From positions 186,001 to 250,000 of the forward strand of contig NZ_JAQFFK010000003.1 in the NCBI RefSeq assembly GCF_027594145.1: a DNA stretch of 64,000 bases, given 5' to 3'. The position numbers were made by a program, and so were the translations under genes. Below, piece by piece: positions 43,988 to 53,115 of this stretch. Each line of letters starts with the position of its first letter. Position 1 is the first letter of the stretch. The notes beneath the pieces are model-generated. The model had not been told where the DNA came from, made no database searches, and saw only the letters and a list, made by a program, of their open reading frames with translations. The DNA comes from Methanococcoides alaskense (GTDB lineage Archaea; Halobacteriota; Methanosarcinia; Methanosarcinales; Methanosarcinaceae).

Positions 43988-45211
43988 ATGCCCGCATATA
44001 CTGTTACAGAACTGAACAACCTCATCAAGAACACTCTGTCGAACAATCCTAAACTTAATCAGATCTGGGTGCAGGGGGAGATCTCCAATCTTACAAAGCA
44101 TAGTTCGGGTCATTATTATTTTACTGTCAAGGATGGAAAAAGTCAGATAAGTTGTGTCAGCTTCAAGTCTGTGAACCGGACTCTCCGGTTCGAGCTGGAA
44201 TCCTCCATGAAGGTACTGGTATTCGGTTCAGTGGATGTGTATGTGGTACGCGGGCAGTATCAACTCTATGTTCAGGACATTCGTCCCGATGGTGTGGGCG
44301 AGCTATACAAGGCTTATGAGCAGCTTAAGAACAAGCTTGAGAAAGAAGGTATCTTCAGTGATGTTCACAAAATACCAATACCTGAATATCCTCTGAGGGT
44401 CGGGGTTGTAACTTCTCCCACGGGAGCTGCGATACACGATATTCTGAATGTTATCGGCCGTAGGTATCCGGTCAATATCTTATTAAGCCCTACCATTGTT
44501 CAGGGGGAGAGGTCTGCGGAAAGTATTGTCAGGTCAATTGAACTGCTTAACCAGACGGATGTTGACGTTATAATTGTGGGGAGGGGTGGCGGTTCCCTTG
44601 AAGATATGTGGGCTTTCAATGAAGAGGTGGTCGCAAGGGCCATTTTCAATTCCAAAAAACCGATAGTTTCCGCTGTGGGGCATGAAACGGATTTTACCAT
44701 TGCTGATTTTACTGCTGATATGCGTGCTCCGACCCCCTCTGCTGCGGCAGAACTTGTAGTGCCGGATAAGAAAGAGGTAAAAAGGCATCTTGCAACATTG
44801 TCCTCCCGATTAGAGAATAAGGTGGGGCATGTTATTTCAGAAGGGAAAGGTCGGCTGGAAAATGTCCGGAATAAACTGGAGCCGCAACATATAATGGATA
44901 TGCTGATGCAGGACTCTCAGTATCTGGATGAGCTTACCATGAAACTGACCTCTTCCATGGGGAGGGCCCTGGAGGATAAAGCGTTCGAACTTAAATTCCA
45001 TTCGTCTAGGCTCAATGCGGTAAGTCCCCTGAACACGATCATAAGGGGGTATAGTATAGCGTTAGATCCTGAAAGGAAGGTATCTATCTCAAGTGTCAGC
45101 GAGCTGAAGGAGAATGCGCAATTGGATGTTATTGTCAATGACGGGATATTTGAGTGTAAGGTTGAAAATATAATCCGTGACAGGAAGAAATACCTGCATT
45201 ACGAAGGGTGA
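43988..45211 (+). CDS. xseA: Exodeoxyribonuclease VII large subunit
   Basis: The protein has 407 residues. An N-terminal OB domain (YTVTELNNLIKNTLSNNPKL, VQGEISNLTKHSSGHYYFTVKD) is followed by the catalytic domain with VGVVTSPTGAAIHDILNVI, VIIVGRGGGSLEDMWAFNEE and AVGHETDFTIADFTADMRAPTP-type motif, and a coiled-coil C-terminal part. The family degrades single-stranded DNA to oligonucleotides from both ends. It is mainly bacterial; its presence in Methanosarcina-type archaea is known and probably reflects old gene transfer. It is followed by xseB after four bases. Confidence 0.94.
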   Translation: MPAYTVTELNNLIKNTLSNNPKLNQIWVQGEISNLTKHSSGHYYFTVKDGKSQISCVSFKSVNRTLRFELESSMKVLVFGSVDVYVVRGQYQLYVQDIRPDGVGELYKAYEQLKNKLEKEGIFSDVHKIPIPEYPLRVGVVTSPTGAAIHDILNVIGRRYPVNILLSPTIVQGERSAESIVRSIELLNQTDVDVIIVGRGGGSLEDMWAFNEEVVARAIFNSKKPIVSAVGHETDFTIADFTADMRAPTPSAAAELVVPDKKEVKRHLATLSSRLENKVGHVISEGKGRLENVRNKLEPQHIMDMLMQDSQYLDELTMKLTSSMGRALEDKAFELKFHSSRLNAVSPLNTIIRGYSIALDPERKVSISSVSELKENAQLDVIVNDGIFECKVENIIRDRKKYLHYEG

Positions 45212-45215
45212 TAAT

Positions 45216-45485
45216 ATGGGAAATACAAAGAAGACCAAGTCTGAAAAAGAGGCGACAGAAAAAGAACAGACCTTCGAAGCATCTCTGGAGGAGCTAGAAC
45301 GTCTAGTGGATCAGCTTGAAAGAGGGCAGCTTACACTTGATGAAAGTATTGAGACCTTTGAGAAAGGTATGAAACTGGCACTGCTTTGTAATCAGAAGAT
45401 CGAGGATTCCGAGAAGAAGGTAGAGGTTCTGATGGAAAGGAGCGGAAAGCTTGTAACAGGACCATTCAATGGGTCCGATCAGTGA
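45216..45485 (+). CDS. xseB: Exodeoxyribonuclease VII small subunit
   Basis: The protein has 89 residues from the ATG at 45216, which follows GAAGGGTGAT. It contains FEASLEELERLVDQLERGQL, SIETFEKGMKLALLCNQKI and a final Lys-rich helix with VEVL, the XseB signature. It binds the large subunit's coiled coil in several copies. The in-frame upstream ATG at 45177 lies within xseA and lacks a ribosome binding site. Confidence 0.92.
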   Translation: MGNTKKTKSEKEATEKEQTFEASLEELERLVDQLERGQLTLDESIETFEKGMKLALLCNQKIEDSEKKVEVLMERSGKLVTGPFNGSDQ

Positions 45486-45587
45486 GAAGTTTTTGCAATA
45501 TATAGTGTTACTGGCAGTATTGGTGGCGACGCGGGTGTGCTGGACTCGAGAAAGTATAAGTAATCCTTATGCATATAGAAAATTATA

Positions 45588-46967
45588 ATGTCCGAACTTC
45601 AGAATTTACCGTGTTGTATTGAGGGACTTGATGAGATACTTGGTGGGTTTAGAACCCCTTCGACTATCCTTGTTGCCGGTACAGCTGGGGTCGGTAAGAC
45701 CACAATGGCACTTCAGATGCTTTCAAATGCCGCAAAGAACGGAGAGAAAGTGCTGTACATACCGCTTACAACAGAGACATCTGAAAGATTCGAGAAATTG
45801 CAGTCTGTTTTCCCGTTCCTCTTCGAGAATGTCAGTATCCATCCATTAAGTAGACAGGCTGCTGAAAAGGATCCACTGAGCATGTTGATCGAAATGGGGA
45901 ATGTTATAACCTCAGAAAATCCTGATCGCATCGTCATTGATCCTATAACTCCTATGGGATTTGGTTTCGTTGAACAGGAAAGAAGGCGCTTTTTCTATAC
46001 GCTTGACTCCATGCTCAAGGAATCGAATGCTCTTGTGCTGCTGACAGCTGAACTTCTGGAAGAACAGATACATGGGTCTGTGGTTAGTCATCTTACCGAT
46101 GGTATCATTTACCTGTCAAAAGAGAATTCCGGTTATCATACTGCACATAAAATGAGAGTTATTAAGATGCTGGGACTCGATCTCCAAAAGAGGGGGGTAA
46201 GCACTGCCAGGGATTACAGTTATGATGTAAGTTCTGAAGGGTTCGTCGTCTATCCCCGCCTGGTAAGTTCTAAAGTTGATGGGGTAGCTGAAACAAAGAT
46301 AAGGTCTGGGATTGAAAATCTCGATCTTATGCTCTACGGGGGCATAATTGCAGGTAGCAGTATGCTCGTTGCAGGTGAGCCTGGCTCGGGTAAGTCGGTC
46401 TTCGCATGGAATTTCATGATGGAAGGTCTCATTAATGGTGAGAATGGGGTAATCGTATCCTATGGTGAAAGGCCGGAACAGATCATCAGGGAAGCGGCAA
46501 AGTTCAGCTGGGATATGCAAAAGTATGTCGATTCCGGGCAATTACGGTTCATTCATTCCAATCCTGAGGAAATTCATCCTGCGGAACATGCAATAAGACT
46601 AAAGGAACTCATAGATGAACTTGGTATTACGCGTATTGTTCTGGACGGCCTTGTCAATCTGGAGATCACATTCCCTGATGATATAAAACTTCGTGGATAC
46701 CTGCTTAGCCTTACAAATTATCTCAACAGTATGGGCGTATCCTCAGTTTTCACAACAGAACTGGACCCGCAGACGGGCAGAATCATGAGCAATGATGCAT
46801 CATTTATCATGGACACTGTGATAACCCTTACGCAGATACTCTGTTCCAATGAGTTCAAAAGGTATCTGAGGATACTGAAATCCAAAGGTTCTCGCCATGG
46901 TCTGATCATGCGGGAATACACGATCTCTGACACTGGCATCAAGCTTCAGTGTGATGTGTTGCCTTGA
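45588..46967 (+). CDS. Double KaiC/RadA-like ATPase-domain protein
   Basis: The protein has 459 residues with two RecA-fold domains. Domain 1 has Walker A GTAGVGKTTMALQML near residue 30 and a Walker B-like region PDRIVIDPITPMGF. Domain 2 has Walker A GEPGSGKSVFAWNFM near residue 263 and ITRIVLDGLVNLE. Archaeal KaiC-like proteins with two domains are thought to regulate signalling or taxis rather than a clock; this one lacks the circadian neighbours kaiA/kaiB. The role is unknown. A small winged-helix gene converges on it 51 bases downstream. Confidence 0.83.
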   Translation: MSELQNLPCCIEGLDEILGGFRTPSTILVAGTAGVGKTTMALQMLSNAAKNGEKVLYIPLTTETSERFEKLQSVFPFLFENVSIHPLSRQAAEKDPLSMLIEMGNVITSENPDRIVIDPITPMGFGFVEQERRRFFYTLDSMLKESNALVLLTAELLEEQIHGSVVSHLTDGIIYLSKENSGYHTAHKMRVIKMLGLDLQKRGVSTARDYSYDVSSEGFVVYPRLVSSKVDGVAETKIRSGIENLDLMLYGGIIAGSSMLVAGEPGSGKSVFAWNFMMEGLINGENGVIVSYGERPEQIIREAAKFSWDMQKYVDSGQLRFIHSNPEEIHPAEHAIRLKELIDELGITRIVLDGLVNLEITFPDDIKLRGYLLSLTNYLNSMGVSSVFTTELDPQTGRIMSNDASFIMDTVITLTQILCSNEFKRYLRILKSKGSRHGLIMREYTISDTGIKLQCDVLP

Positions 46968-47018
46968 ATGGCAGGATAAGTAAAAAAGGTATAAAAGTAG
47001 CATAATACTACTTTCATT

Positions 47019-47258
47019 TTATATTGAAAGTACGGTCCTTGCAACCGTTGTGCCAAGTTCTGTGAGTTTGTAAACTCCACTTTCCTCAACTATAAGCTCT
47101 TTTGCGGTGAGTTCTTCGAGTATCTTATCCGCAGATATTTTTGCAATATGCATGTTCTTAGCGATGCGTGCTCCTTCCAACTGTCCTCTGGATTCGAGTA
47201 AGGCCAATAATTTCTGTCTGTTCTTGTTTCCGGTAACAAAACCCATTAATTCTTCCAT
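47019..47258 (-). CDS. Small winged-helix DNA-binding protein
   Basis: The protein has 79 residues. The pattern is NRQKLLALLESRGQLEGARIA, KISADKILEELTAKELIVEE and GVYKLTELGTTV, that is helix, helix, recognition helix, wing. It resembles the short ArsR/MarR-like regulators common in methanogens. There is a good start with GAAAATGG context preceded by GTGAGAAA. The target is unknown. Just upstream of it (47259-47371) lies the SRP RNA promoter. Confidence 0.72.
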   Translation of the reverse strand: MEELMGFVTGNKNRQKLLALLESRGQLEGARIAKNMHIAKISADKILEELTAKELIVEESGVYKLTELGTTVARTVLSI

Positions 47259-47371
47259 TTTCTCACCATATACAGTTTACTACTACATCGTATAACTATA
47301 TTCGTACAGTTGTTCTTCCATTGTTGCATGCGTGATAGGAATACTTTTATTACCTGTAAAGCATAACTATG

Positions 47372-47691
47372 CGTGGCGGGCTAGTCTGGGTAGGCCGGCG
47401 TTACCTGTAACCCGAAATCGCCGATATGCGGGAGACGAAGCCAAAAGAAGTTGTTTTGATCAGATTCAAACCTGTGATCTCAACGTAGAAGCCCCGTCCT
47501 GCTTGGATGATGTTGGTAGGAGGACCAATTGGAGAATTGGTTCACCTATCTTTGCAGTGGGAACCAGTCGAGGCCCGGAAGGGAGCAGACCTACCATTGA
47601 CATTTGTCGCTTGGAGGGCTGCGGGGTGGAGGAGAGATCACAGATCATTTGGGTCTGTGATGTTCAGCAACTCGCGGTATGCCCGCCACTT
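47372..47691 (+). ncRNA. ffs: SRP RNA (7S RNA)
   Basis: About 320 bases form the archaeal signal recognition particle RNA. GTGGCGGGC (47373-47381) pairs perfectly with GCCCGCCAC (47681-47689) to close the molecule. The 5' domain contains GGGTAGGCCGGCG and TACCTGTAACCCG, the two loops that interact. The helix 8 core GGAAGGGAGCA (from 47577) that binds SRP54 is unmistakable, within CAGTCGAGGCCC and GACCTACC. A TATA-like ACTTTTATTA lies near 47343. The ends are accurate to a few bases. Confidence 0.93.
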
Positions 47692-47766
47692 TGCACTTCT
47701 AACGAAAAGCGTTATATAATGCTATTGCCTTTATGGAATCGCATTGGCGTGAAAATAACTCTTAAT

Positions 47767-47851
47767 GACGAGATAGCCAAGCCCGGTATGGCGCAGGATT
47801 GCTAATCCTGTGGTGCCCGGCACCTCGGGGGTTCGAATCCCCCTCTCGTCG
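47767..47851 (+). tRNA. tRNA-Ser (anticodon GCT)
   Basis: The 85-base class II tRNA has acceptor GACGAGA / TCTCGTC, anticodon arm CAGGA-TTGCTAA-TCCTG (anticodon GCT, codons AGC/AGT), a long variable arm (GTGCCCGGCAC) and T arm GGGGG-TTCGAAT-CCCCC. CCA is not encoded and no intron is present. It follows the SRP RNA by about 75 bases. Confidence 0.95.
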
Positions 47852-47920
47852 TCCTTTTATATCTTTTGTTGACTATGCTTTTTTTAATTATGATCGAAAA
47901 AGGAATGGTAGGCTTAGATA

Positions 47921-48160
47921 ATGGTCGATGGTAAACTGATAATCCCTGTGCTCAATGAAGTGCCTGTGGAAAAAAAGGGCCACAAGTCGGATGGTTGTGG
48001 CGGTTGTTCAGGTGGTACCTGTGGTGCATTCGGAATACGTGCAGGTTCTGAAAAGAACGAAGTACTCAGGAACATCCTTATCTTCGCAATAATGGGAATT
48101 GGAATGCTCGTTGGAGTATATCTTATTGTTAAACTGCTGAACCTGGTTGCCGGGATCTGA
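47921..48160 (+). CDS. Small Cys-rich membrane protein, unknown
   Basis: The protein has 79 residues. The N-terminal half has CGGCSGGTCG, three Cys in a Gly-rich stretch, suggestive of metal binding. The C-terminal half is one membrane helix (ILIFAIMGIGMLVGVYLIV). GGTAGGC precedes the ATG. It converges with the RNase P gene. No known family is recognised, but the start signal and the composition support a real gene. Confidence 0.65.
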   Translation: MVDGKLIIPVLNEVPVEKKGHKSDGCGGCSGGTCGAFGIRAGSEKNEVLRNILIFAIMGIGMLVGVYLIVKLLNLVAGI

Positions 48161-48165
48161 ACAGC

Positions 48166-48492
48166 TTATTTTTTTAAATGGTATGGTATCCTCACTTCTT
48201 GTCCGCACTTAAGGCATGTTATGGTCATGTACCTTCCATGAAGTCTTACTCTTGAGCTACTTCCGGGGACAAGGTATGAGCTGCATCCTCTGCACATTTT
48301 ACGTTTCAGGGAAGGTGGGAATCGCAATCGATATTTCATGCCGATACGTCTTGCCAGCTGTACATATCTGTCGCTTCTTTCAGGGTTGGAGCTGTATTCC
48401 TCGGCTGCCAGTTTGAACAGGCGTTCGATCCTCTCAGTTGCCACATCTTTTATAATATTTTTTTGCTTCTTTTTCATTCGGGACATGTACAT
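48166..48492 (-). CDS. rnp4: RNase P protein component 4 (Rpp21)
   Basis: The protein has 108 residues (starts at 48492, 48486 or 48474 are all possible; AGGT fits 48492 best). Typical features are KKKQKNIIKDVATERIERL at the start, RYVQLARRIGMKYRLRFP, and two zinc-binding pairs, CRGCSSYLVPG and CLKCGQEVRIPY. It binds the RNase P RNA with Rnp1 and helps remove tRNA 5' leaders. It is monocistronic. Confidence 0.93.
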   Translation of the reverse strand: MYMSRMKKKQKNIIKDVATERIERLFKLAAEEYSSNPERSDRYVQLARRIGMKYRLRFPPSLKRKMCRGCSSYLVPGSSSRVRLHGRYMTITCLKCGQEVRIPYHLKK

Positions 48493-48521
48493 ATTACCTA
48501 TTGTGTATACGCATGATCATT

Positions 48522-49178
48522 TTAAAGAATTATAACTTCGATGTTAGGATCCTTTGCATTGATGAGCTCTTTGAACTTCTGTGGGTCTGCATCAGTACCT
48601 TCAACAAGGCCATAATGCATGGGAATTGCGACCTTTGGTCCTATGGTTATGGCCGCTTCTGCTGCCTCTTCTTCACTCATTGTGAAATCTGCACTTATGG
48701 GCAGAAGGACCACATCTGCATGTATCTCGGCCATTTCGGGGATCAGGTCTGAATCGCCGGCATGATATATCCTTATGTCTTCAAGTTCGACTATATAACC
48801 TACGCCTTCTCCTCGGGGATGGTTTGGTTTATTCAGATTGTAGGAAGGCACTACCTCTATATTCACTCCCTTTATTGCCAGATCTCCTGTGAGTTCATCT
48901 CCTTCAATGATCCTGCGTGCATCGCCTTTGAACTCTAATGACATCTTTTCCGGGATCAATGTCGTTGTCATACTTCCGCGGACCGCCCGTATGGAAGCTG
49001 GGTCACAATGATCGAAATGTTCGTGTGTCAGAAGTATGATGTCAGCTTCATCTTCAGGACCTATCTCATCTGGAACTGCATATGGATCAATGTATATCAC
49101 TGTTTTCTGCCCGCGCAATATGAATCCGGCATGGCCTAGCCATTCTATTGATACATTACCAATTGTCGTGCTTTTCAT
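48522..49178 (-). CDS. Metallo-beta-lactamase-fold metal-dependent hydrolase (UPF0173 type)
   Basis: The protein has 218 residues. It contains IEWLGHAGFIL at the start, the metal motif LLTHEHFDHCD (HxHxDH type), later IYHAGDSDLIPEM and IPMHYGLVEGTD. These match the UPF0173/YtkL group of zinc hydrolases. The substrate is unknown. Its start is separated from the DUF1699 gene by about 250 bases containing two promoters. Confidence 0.88.
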   Translation of the reverse strand: MKSTTIGNVSIEWLGHAGFILRGQKTVIYIDPYAVPDEIGPEDEADIILLTHEHFDHCDPASIRAVRGSMTTTLIPEKMSLEFKGDARRIIEGDELTGDLAIKGVNIEVVPSYNLNKPNHPRGEGVGYIVELEDIRIYHAGDSDLIPEMAEIHADVVLLPISADFTMSEEEAAEAAITIGPKVAIPMHYGLVEGTDADPQKFKELINAKDPNIEVIIL

Positions 49179-49325
49179 GGTCTGGTCTCCTGAAACGTTC
49201 TGTCAAATATGCATCTTCTGAACTTATGCTGGCATTAATGGTACAATATATCTTAAAACTGCCGAATTCCCTTAAGTATGAATCTTATTTCCATCTGGTA
49301 ATTTTTTACAAACAACACTGATAAT

Positions 49326-49376
49326 CTTTATATAGAAGAGGTTGTGTATATACAAATAGATGTGTTGTATATGCAA
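49326..49376 (+). promoter_or_regulatory. DUF1699 promoter with two palindromic sites
   Basis: CTTTATATAG (49326-49335) is a TATA box. Downstream, TGTATATACA (49345-49354) is a perfect palindrome and TTGTATATGCAA (49365-49376) a near-perfect one. Their centres are 21 bases apart, on one face of the helix, and they flank the expected transcription start near 49358. This looks like a repressor operator; the regulator is unknown. Confidence 0.5.
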
Positions 49377-49435
49377 ATTTTTACATAATGCTTAAAATAA
49401 TCACGGCACAATCGAAAAACAGGAAGGGTCAAATA

Positions 49436-49831
49436 ATGAAGATTAGAGTCGTAAGTTCAAAAGAAGAGATTAAGACGTTAAGCGAAAACGAAGAGATCGT
49501 CCACCTTGCATTCAGACCATCAAACACGGATATCTTCGAGCTTGTTAAAAAATGTCCAAGTGTCAAAGCACTTCACATTCCAAGTTCATACAAGAAGACT
49601 ATCTCCAAGTCTGCAAAGATGTATCTTGAAATGCAGGACATAAACCTTCTCGAAGGCGATGTATGGGGCCACAGAAAGGATATCAACGAATATTCCGAAG
49701 TATCTCAGGGCGTCTATGATCGAATAAAGGAGTACCGCGACGAAGGTCTCTCTGAAGAAGAGATCAATGAGAAGATGGTCAGAGAAACCAGGCTTAGCCC
49801 GGATTTCATTGAATTCCTGATGAAGCAGTAA
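49436..49831 (+). CDS. DUF1699 family protein
   Basis: The protein has 131 residues from the ATG at 49436, preceded by GGAAGGGTC; the upstream in-frame ATG at 49388 lacks a ribosome binding site. It contains MKIRVVSSKEEIKTLSENEE, VKALHIPSSYKKTISKS and GDVWGHRKDINEYSE, which I recognise as the DUF1699 family of Methanosarcinaceae. The C-terminal third is helical and charged. The function is unknown. The paired palindromes upstream suggest tight regulation. Confidence 0.82.
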   Translation: MKIRVVSSKEEIKTLSENEEIVHLAFRPSNTDIFELVKKCPSVKALHIPSSYKKTISKSAKMYLEMQDINLLEGDVWGHRKDINEYSEVSQGVYDRIKEYRDEGLSEEEINEKMVRETRLSPDFIEFLMKQ

Positions 49832-49875
49832 TTTACTGCACTTGAAAAACGAAAAAACGAAATCCCTAAGAAGAA

Positions 49876-49897
49876 GGTCGGTATTTATACCGACCTC
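49876..49897. terminator. Strong hairpin after the DUF1699 gene
   Basis: AGGTCGGTAT, TT, ATACCGACCT is a perfect 10-bp inverted repeat 45 bases after the stop, followed by TCTCCCC and then a T-rich stretch. It is a likely mRNA 3' end or stabiliser. The remaining bases up to 50078 hold no supported gene. Confidence 0.5.
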
Positions 49898-50078
49898 TCC
49901 CCACACTTTTTACATTTATTATGTTTGCTGATCATTCATCAAATATCTGGACTACCAGTTCACGTGACCTCGAACGGTGGCAAGTGCCTGTTCTATATCT
50001 AAAATAAGACCTGGTCCTATTCAATAGTTGGGATGGCTACTATTGAAACAACTGCGTGATCAGCGATTTTGAAATGTC

Positions 50079-50258
50079 TTACTCTATATTTGTCAATTTA
50101 ATGCCTGCAAGGGATACTGTCAGTACGAATAGCACTAAAGCTCCTAAAAAACCATATCCTTGTGGCTCCATACCCGTTGCGTGAACCATTATAAGAAGCA
50201 CTACGAATACAACGACCGAACCAATAGCCAGCAAGATTTCCATTGTCTTTTTGTTCAT
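50079..50258 (-). CDS. Small two-helix membrane protein
   Basis: The protein has 59 residues from the ATG at 50258, which follows TAGGT; the longer frame to 50342 lies over the divergent promoter. There are two membrane helices: ILLAIGSVVVFVVLLIMV and FLGALVLFVLTVSLAGI, joined by a short loop (HATGMEPQGYG). No family is recognised. It diverges from the nuclease-like gene. Confidence 0.6.
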   Translation of the reverse strand: MNKKTMEILLAIGSVVVFVVLLIMVHATGMEPQGYGFLGALVLFVLTVSLAGIKLTNIE

Positions 50259-50359
50259 TGTACCTACATTATAAGCCTGATACATCAATGTAACGCCGGT
50301 GGAAGAAGGAATATAAGAGAGGACAACAATATCTAAACACAAAATTCAATGGTAAACAC

Positions 50360-50860
50360 ATGACAGAATTCGAGAGGGAACTTGTACTATCTTTCAATGC
50401 TTTTTTTGAAGATGCTGATGTAAGGGGGATCGCACATAGGCTCAAACAGCACCGATTCACGCCGCAGTTCCTGGATGTACTGGTGGATTCCCTTAACCCG
50501 GATTACTACCTGGGCATAGAATGCAAGAGCATTTCGGTTGAAAAGGGTGCAAACGCACTTTATTTTACCCAGCATTTCACAGTTGATAAAAAGGGTGCTC
50601 ACCAGATAGTCCGCATATCTGACTTTCTGAGAAGGTCGGGGCGTACAGGCTATCTCGCGGTAGAATTAAGAATGGGTGCTGGAAAATCCAGAAAAGCACA
50701 CATCATCCCCTGGGATGAGTTGAGGGAACGGTACAACGATGAAACATCGTTGAAATACACTGTTGAAGAGATACAAACCTATCCTGAGATGGAAAGGAAA
50801 AAAGGACATTATCTTATCGAACCTACAAAATGGAGAGGCGGCATAAGAATTCTTGAGTAA
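50360..50860 (+). CDS. PD-(D/E)XK nuclease-like protein (Hjc-related)
   Basis: The protein has 166 residues. It begins FERELVLSFNAFFEDADVRG, followed by DVLVDS and YLGIECKSISV, the Asp and Glu-x-Lys of the PD-(D/E)XK fold, as in archaeal Holliday junction resolvases. The total length exceeds Hjc (about 130) and the C-terminal WRGGIRILE differs. A structure-specific DNA nuclease is likely; Hjc identity is not certain. It is 20 bases from the DHH phosphoesterase gene, so it is probably co-transcribed with it. Confidence 0.68.
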   Translation: MTEFERELVLSFNAFFEDADVRGIAHRLKQHRFTPQFLDVLVDSLNPDYYLGIECKSISVEKGANALYFTQHFTVDKKGAHQIVRISDFLRRSGRTGYLAVELRMGAGKSRKAHIIPWDELRERYNDETSLKYTVEEIQTYPEMERKKGHYLIEPTKWRGGIRILE

Positions 50861-50880
50861 TGGTAAAAGGTGGCATATAA

Positions 50881-52266
50881 ATGTTGGAAAGAATTCAGGA
50901 GATCAGATCAAAAGCTATGGAGTGTTCATCCATAATTAAAGATCAAGGTTCTGTATATGTGGTCTCACATATAGATGCGGATGGGTTGACCTCTGCAGGG
51001 ATAATATGCAAAGCACTGGAGAGAGCAGGGATCGAACATTCCATCCATTTTGTAAAACAGCTCGATGAGGTGGAGATCGAATCAATAGCGAACCTTAATC
51101 CGGAACTTGTCATTTTTACTGACCTTGGAAGCGGGATGATCAACTCTCTCAATGCTCACGGAATAAATGCAGTTATCGCTGATCACCATCAGCCAAGGGG
51201 TGAAATGGAACATCACCTCAATCCTCATCTTTATGGCTTCAATGGCTCATACGAGCTTAGCGGCTCTGGGATGACCTATATCCTGGCAAATGCCCTCGGG
51301 GACAATAAAGATCTTGCAGACCTTGCTATAGTGGGCGCAGTAGGGGACCTTCAACATCTTAAAAAAGGCCATCTTACCGGTCTAAATCGATATATTCTCG
51401 AAGAGGGCGCCCAGGCAGGTGTTCTCAGTTTTGAAAAGGATATAATGCTCTTTGGAAAACAGACCCGTCCGGTCTTCAAACTGCTCCAGTATGCGTCAGA
51501 CCCATATCTGCCCGGACTTACCGGTAATGAAGATGCCTGTATAGGATTTCTTCACGACCTTGGGATACAGTTCGGCGGGGATGAACGATGGAGGCGCTGG
51601 ATCGATATTGGGCAGATGGATAAACAGAAGATCGTATCAGCTCTTGTCCAGTACTGTCTCCGGGCAGGGCTTCCTCCCTATAAGATCGAGCGTCTGATCG
51701 GGGAAGTGTATCTGCTCACCAATGAAAAGGAAGGTACTGAGATGAGGGATGCTTCCGAATATTCCACCTTGCTGAATGCAACCGCACGATATGGTCACGC
51801 CGATATCGGACTGGCAGTGTGCATGGGTGACAGGGGTGAAGCATACGAATCTGCAAAGAAGCTTCTGAGCGAGCACAGGCAGAACCTTGTCAATGGACTT
51901 ATGTTCGTCAAAGAGCAAGGTGTGACCCAGCTCGACAATCTTCAGTATTTTGATGCCGGTTCGAGCATACTTGAGACCATAGTGGGCATTATTGCAGGCA
52001 TGAGCACATCCGTTATCGGTAATCGAAATCTGCCCATAATCGCATTCGCAGACGCAAAGGATGGCGTAAAAGTGTCGGCACGCGGTACGCAGGACCTGAT
52101 ACGCAAAGGGCTCAATCTCTCTGAAGCCATGTCAATGACCGCTGCAGAGGTCAATGGTGCAGGAGGCGGGCATGATATTGCAGCCGGAGCTACGATCCCT
52201 GAAAGTGCAAAAGAAGAGTTTATAAAAAAGCTTGATGCCGTTATTGGCAAACAACTAAAAAGATGA
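50881..52266 (+). CDS. DHH-family phosphoesterase (RecJ-like)
   Basis: The protein has 461 residues. It contains VYVVSHIDADGLTSAGI (DHD-type motif), VIFTDLGSGM, VIADHHQPRG (the DHH motif) and near the C-terminus GAGGGHDIAAGATIP, the DHHA1 signature. Archaeal members act as RecJ-like exonucleases (GAN) associated with the replisome, or as oligoribonucleases. It begins 20 bases after the nuclease-like gene and may work with it in DNA repair. Confidence 0.9.
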   Translation: MLERIQEIRSKAMECSSIIKDQGSVYVVSHIDADGLTSAGIICKALERAGIEHSIHFVKQLDEVEIESIANLNPELVIFTDLGSGMINSLNAHGINAVIADHHQPRGEMEHHLNPHLYGFNGSYELSGSGMTYILANALGDNKDLADLAIVGAVGDLQHLKKGHLTGLNRYILEEGAQAGVLSFEKDIMLFGKQTRPVFKLLQYASDPYLPGLTGNEDACIGFLHDLGIQFGGDERWRRWIDIGQMDKQKIVSALVQYCLRAGLPPYKIERLIGEVYLLTNEKEGTEMRDASEYSTLLNATARYGHADIGLAVCMGDRGEAYESAKKLLSEHRQNLVNGLMFVKEQGVTQLDNLQYFDAGSSILETIVGIIAGMSTSVIGNRNLPIIAFADAKDGVKVSARGTQDLIRKGLNLSEAMSMTAAEVNGAGGGHDIAAGATIPESAKEEFIKKLDAVIGKQLKR

Positions 52267-52269
52267 GGT

Positions 52270-53028
52270 TTAGATAAGGTCCTCGATGTGCTTCATACTG
52301 TCAATGCCAATGAGCGCTGACATTGCACTAGTGCGGACCTCAAAACCTTGTTCCTTCGCCATTGCCATGGGGTTGGTCCCTCCAATAACAACAACGCCTA
52401 AATGGTCACGTTCAACAGGAACATCCAGCACACGAGTATTTGGCTCCCCTACCTCCATTATTCCGCTAAGGCCAGCTTCCATTAGGTCTGAAAGGATATG
52501 GTCGATATCATCCCTTGCTACTAGGGGAGCTTCCCTGAGATTTGCAAGGATCTTGCCGGAACCTGTTCTCAGCATCTTCGTGACCGATGTTATGTCCTGG
52601 GACATTAGGACCTCGAGGGGGTCAATGGTGGTACTGGCATAAGTGACCACATCAGTAAAACGAACCGGTTGCCCGTTCTTTATCTGTACCACTCCTCCAA
52701 AGCGAGGATTTATCATAACGCCGCCCTTCAAAAGAACTCCATCGATGGTTATGCTGCAAACAGTAGCAATTCCAACATCTCCTTGTGCTATCTTCAGATC
52801 GCCGATGGTCTCTCCACTTTTTATTATCTTCAGGAAAGGGCTGACCGATAATCCGCTTCTGATGACAAGGTTATATACCTCCAGAACGGCTTCGAGATCT
52901 TGTTCCTTTACAAGGGACAGGTTCACTATCAGTTCGCCAGTCATATTTTCCGGATCAAAAGTGGTCCTGTACATAAGGTCTTCAATGCGGGAGGAAGTGA
53001 ATTGTACGCGATTGGGTTGTTTGATCAT
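52270..53028 (-). CDS. nrpR2: NrpRII, nitrogen regulator consisting of the DUF128 domain only
   Basis: The protein has 252 residues. It is an NrpR regulatory domain (DUF128) with [30 protein letters not shown] and [18 protein letters not shown], and no DNA-binding HTH at the N-terminus. In Methanosarcina the repressor is split: NrpRI carries the HTH and NrpRII (this type) senses 2-oxoglutarate and contacts the transcription machinery. It controls nitrogen fixation and ammonia assimilation genes. It converges with the DHH gene, three bases apart. Confidence 0.85.
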   Translation of the reverse strand: MIKQPNRVQFTSSRIEDLMYRTTFDPENMTGELIVNLSLVKEQDLEAVLEVYNLVIRSGLSVSPFLKIIKSGETIGDLKIAQGDVGIATVCSITIDGVLLKGGVMINPRFGGVVQIKNGQPVRFTDVVTYASTTIDPLEVLMSQDITSVTKMLRTGSGKILANLREAPLVARDDIDHILSDLMEAGLSGIMEVGEPNTRVLDVPVERDHLGVVVIGGTNPMAMAKEQGFEVRTSAMSALIGIDSMKHIEDLI

Positions 53029-53115
53029 AGGTAGCTCTCGTTTCTCTAAAGTAAGGAAATTACTGTATTAGAGTTTTGTGTCTGGGCTACAATGAAAAAA
53101 AAGAAAGTTGTATTA

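Noticed and set aside
47332-47805. A 157-codon plus-strand frame over the SRP RNA
   Set aside because: The region is explained fully by the SRP RNA secondary structure.
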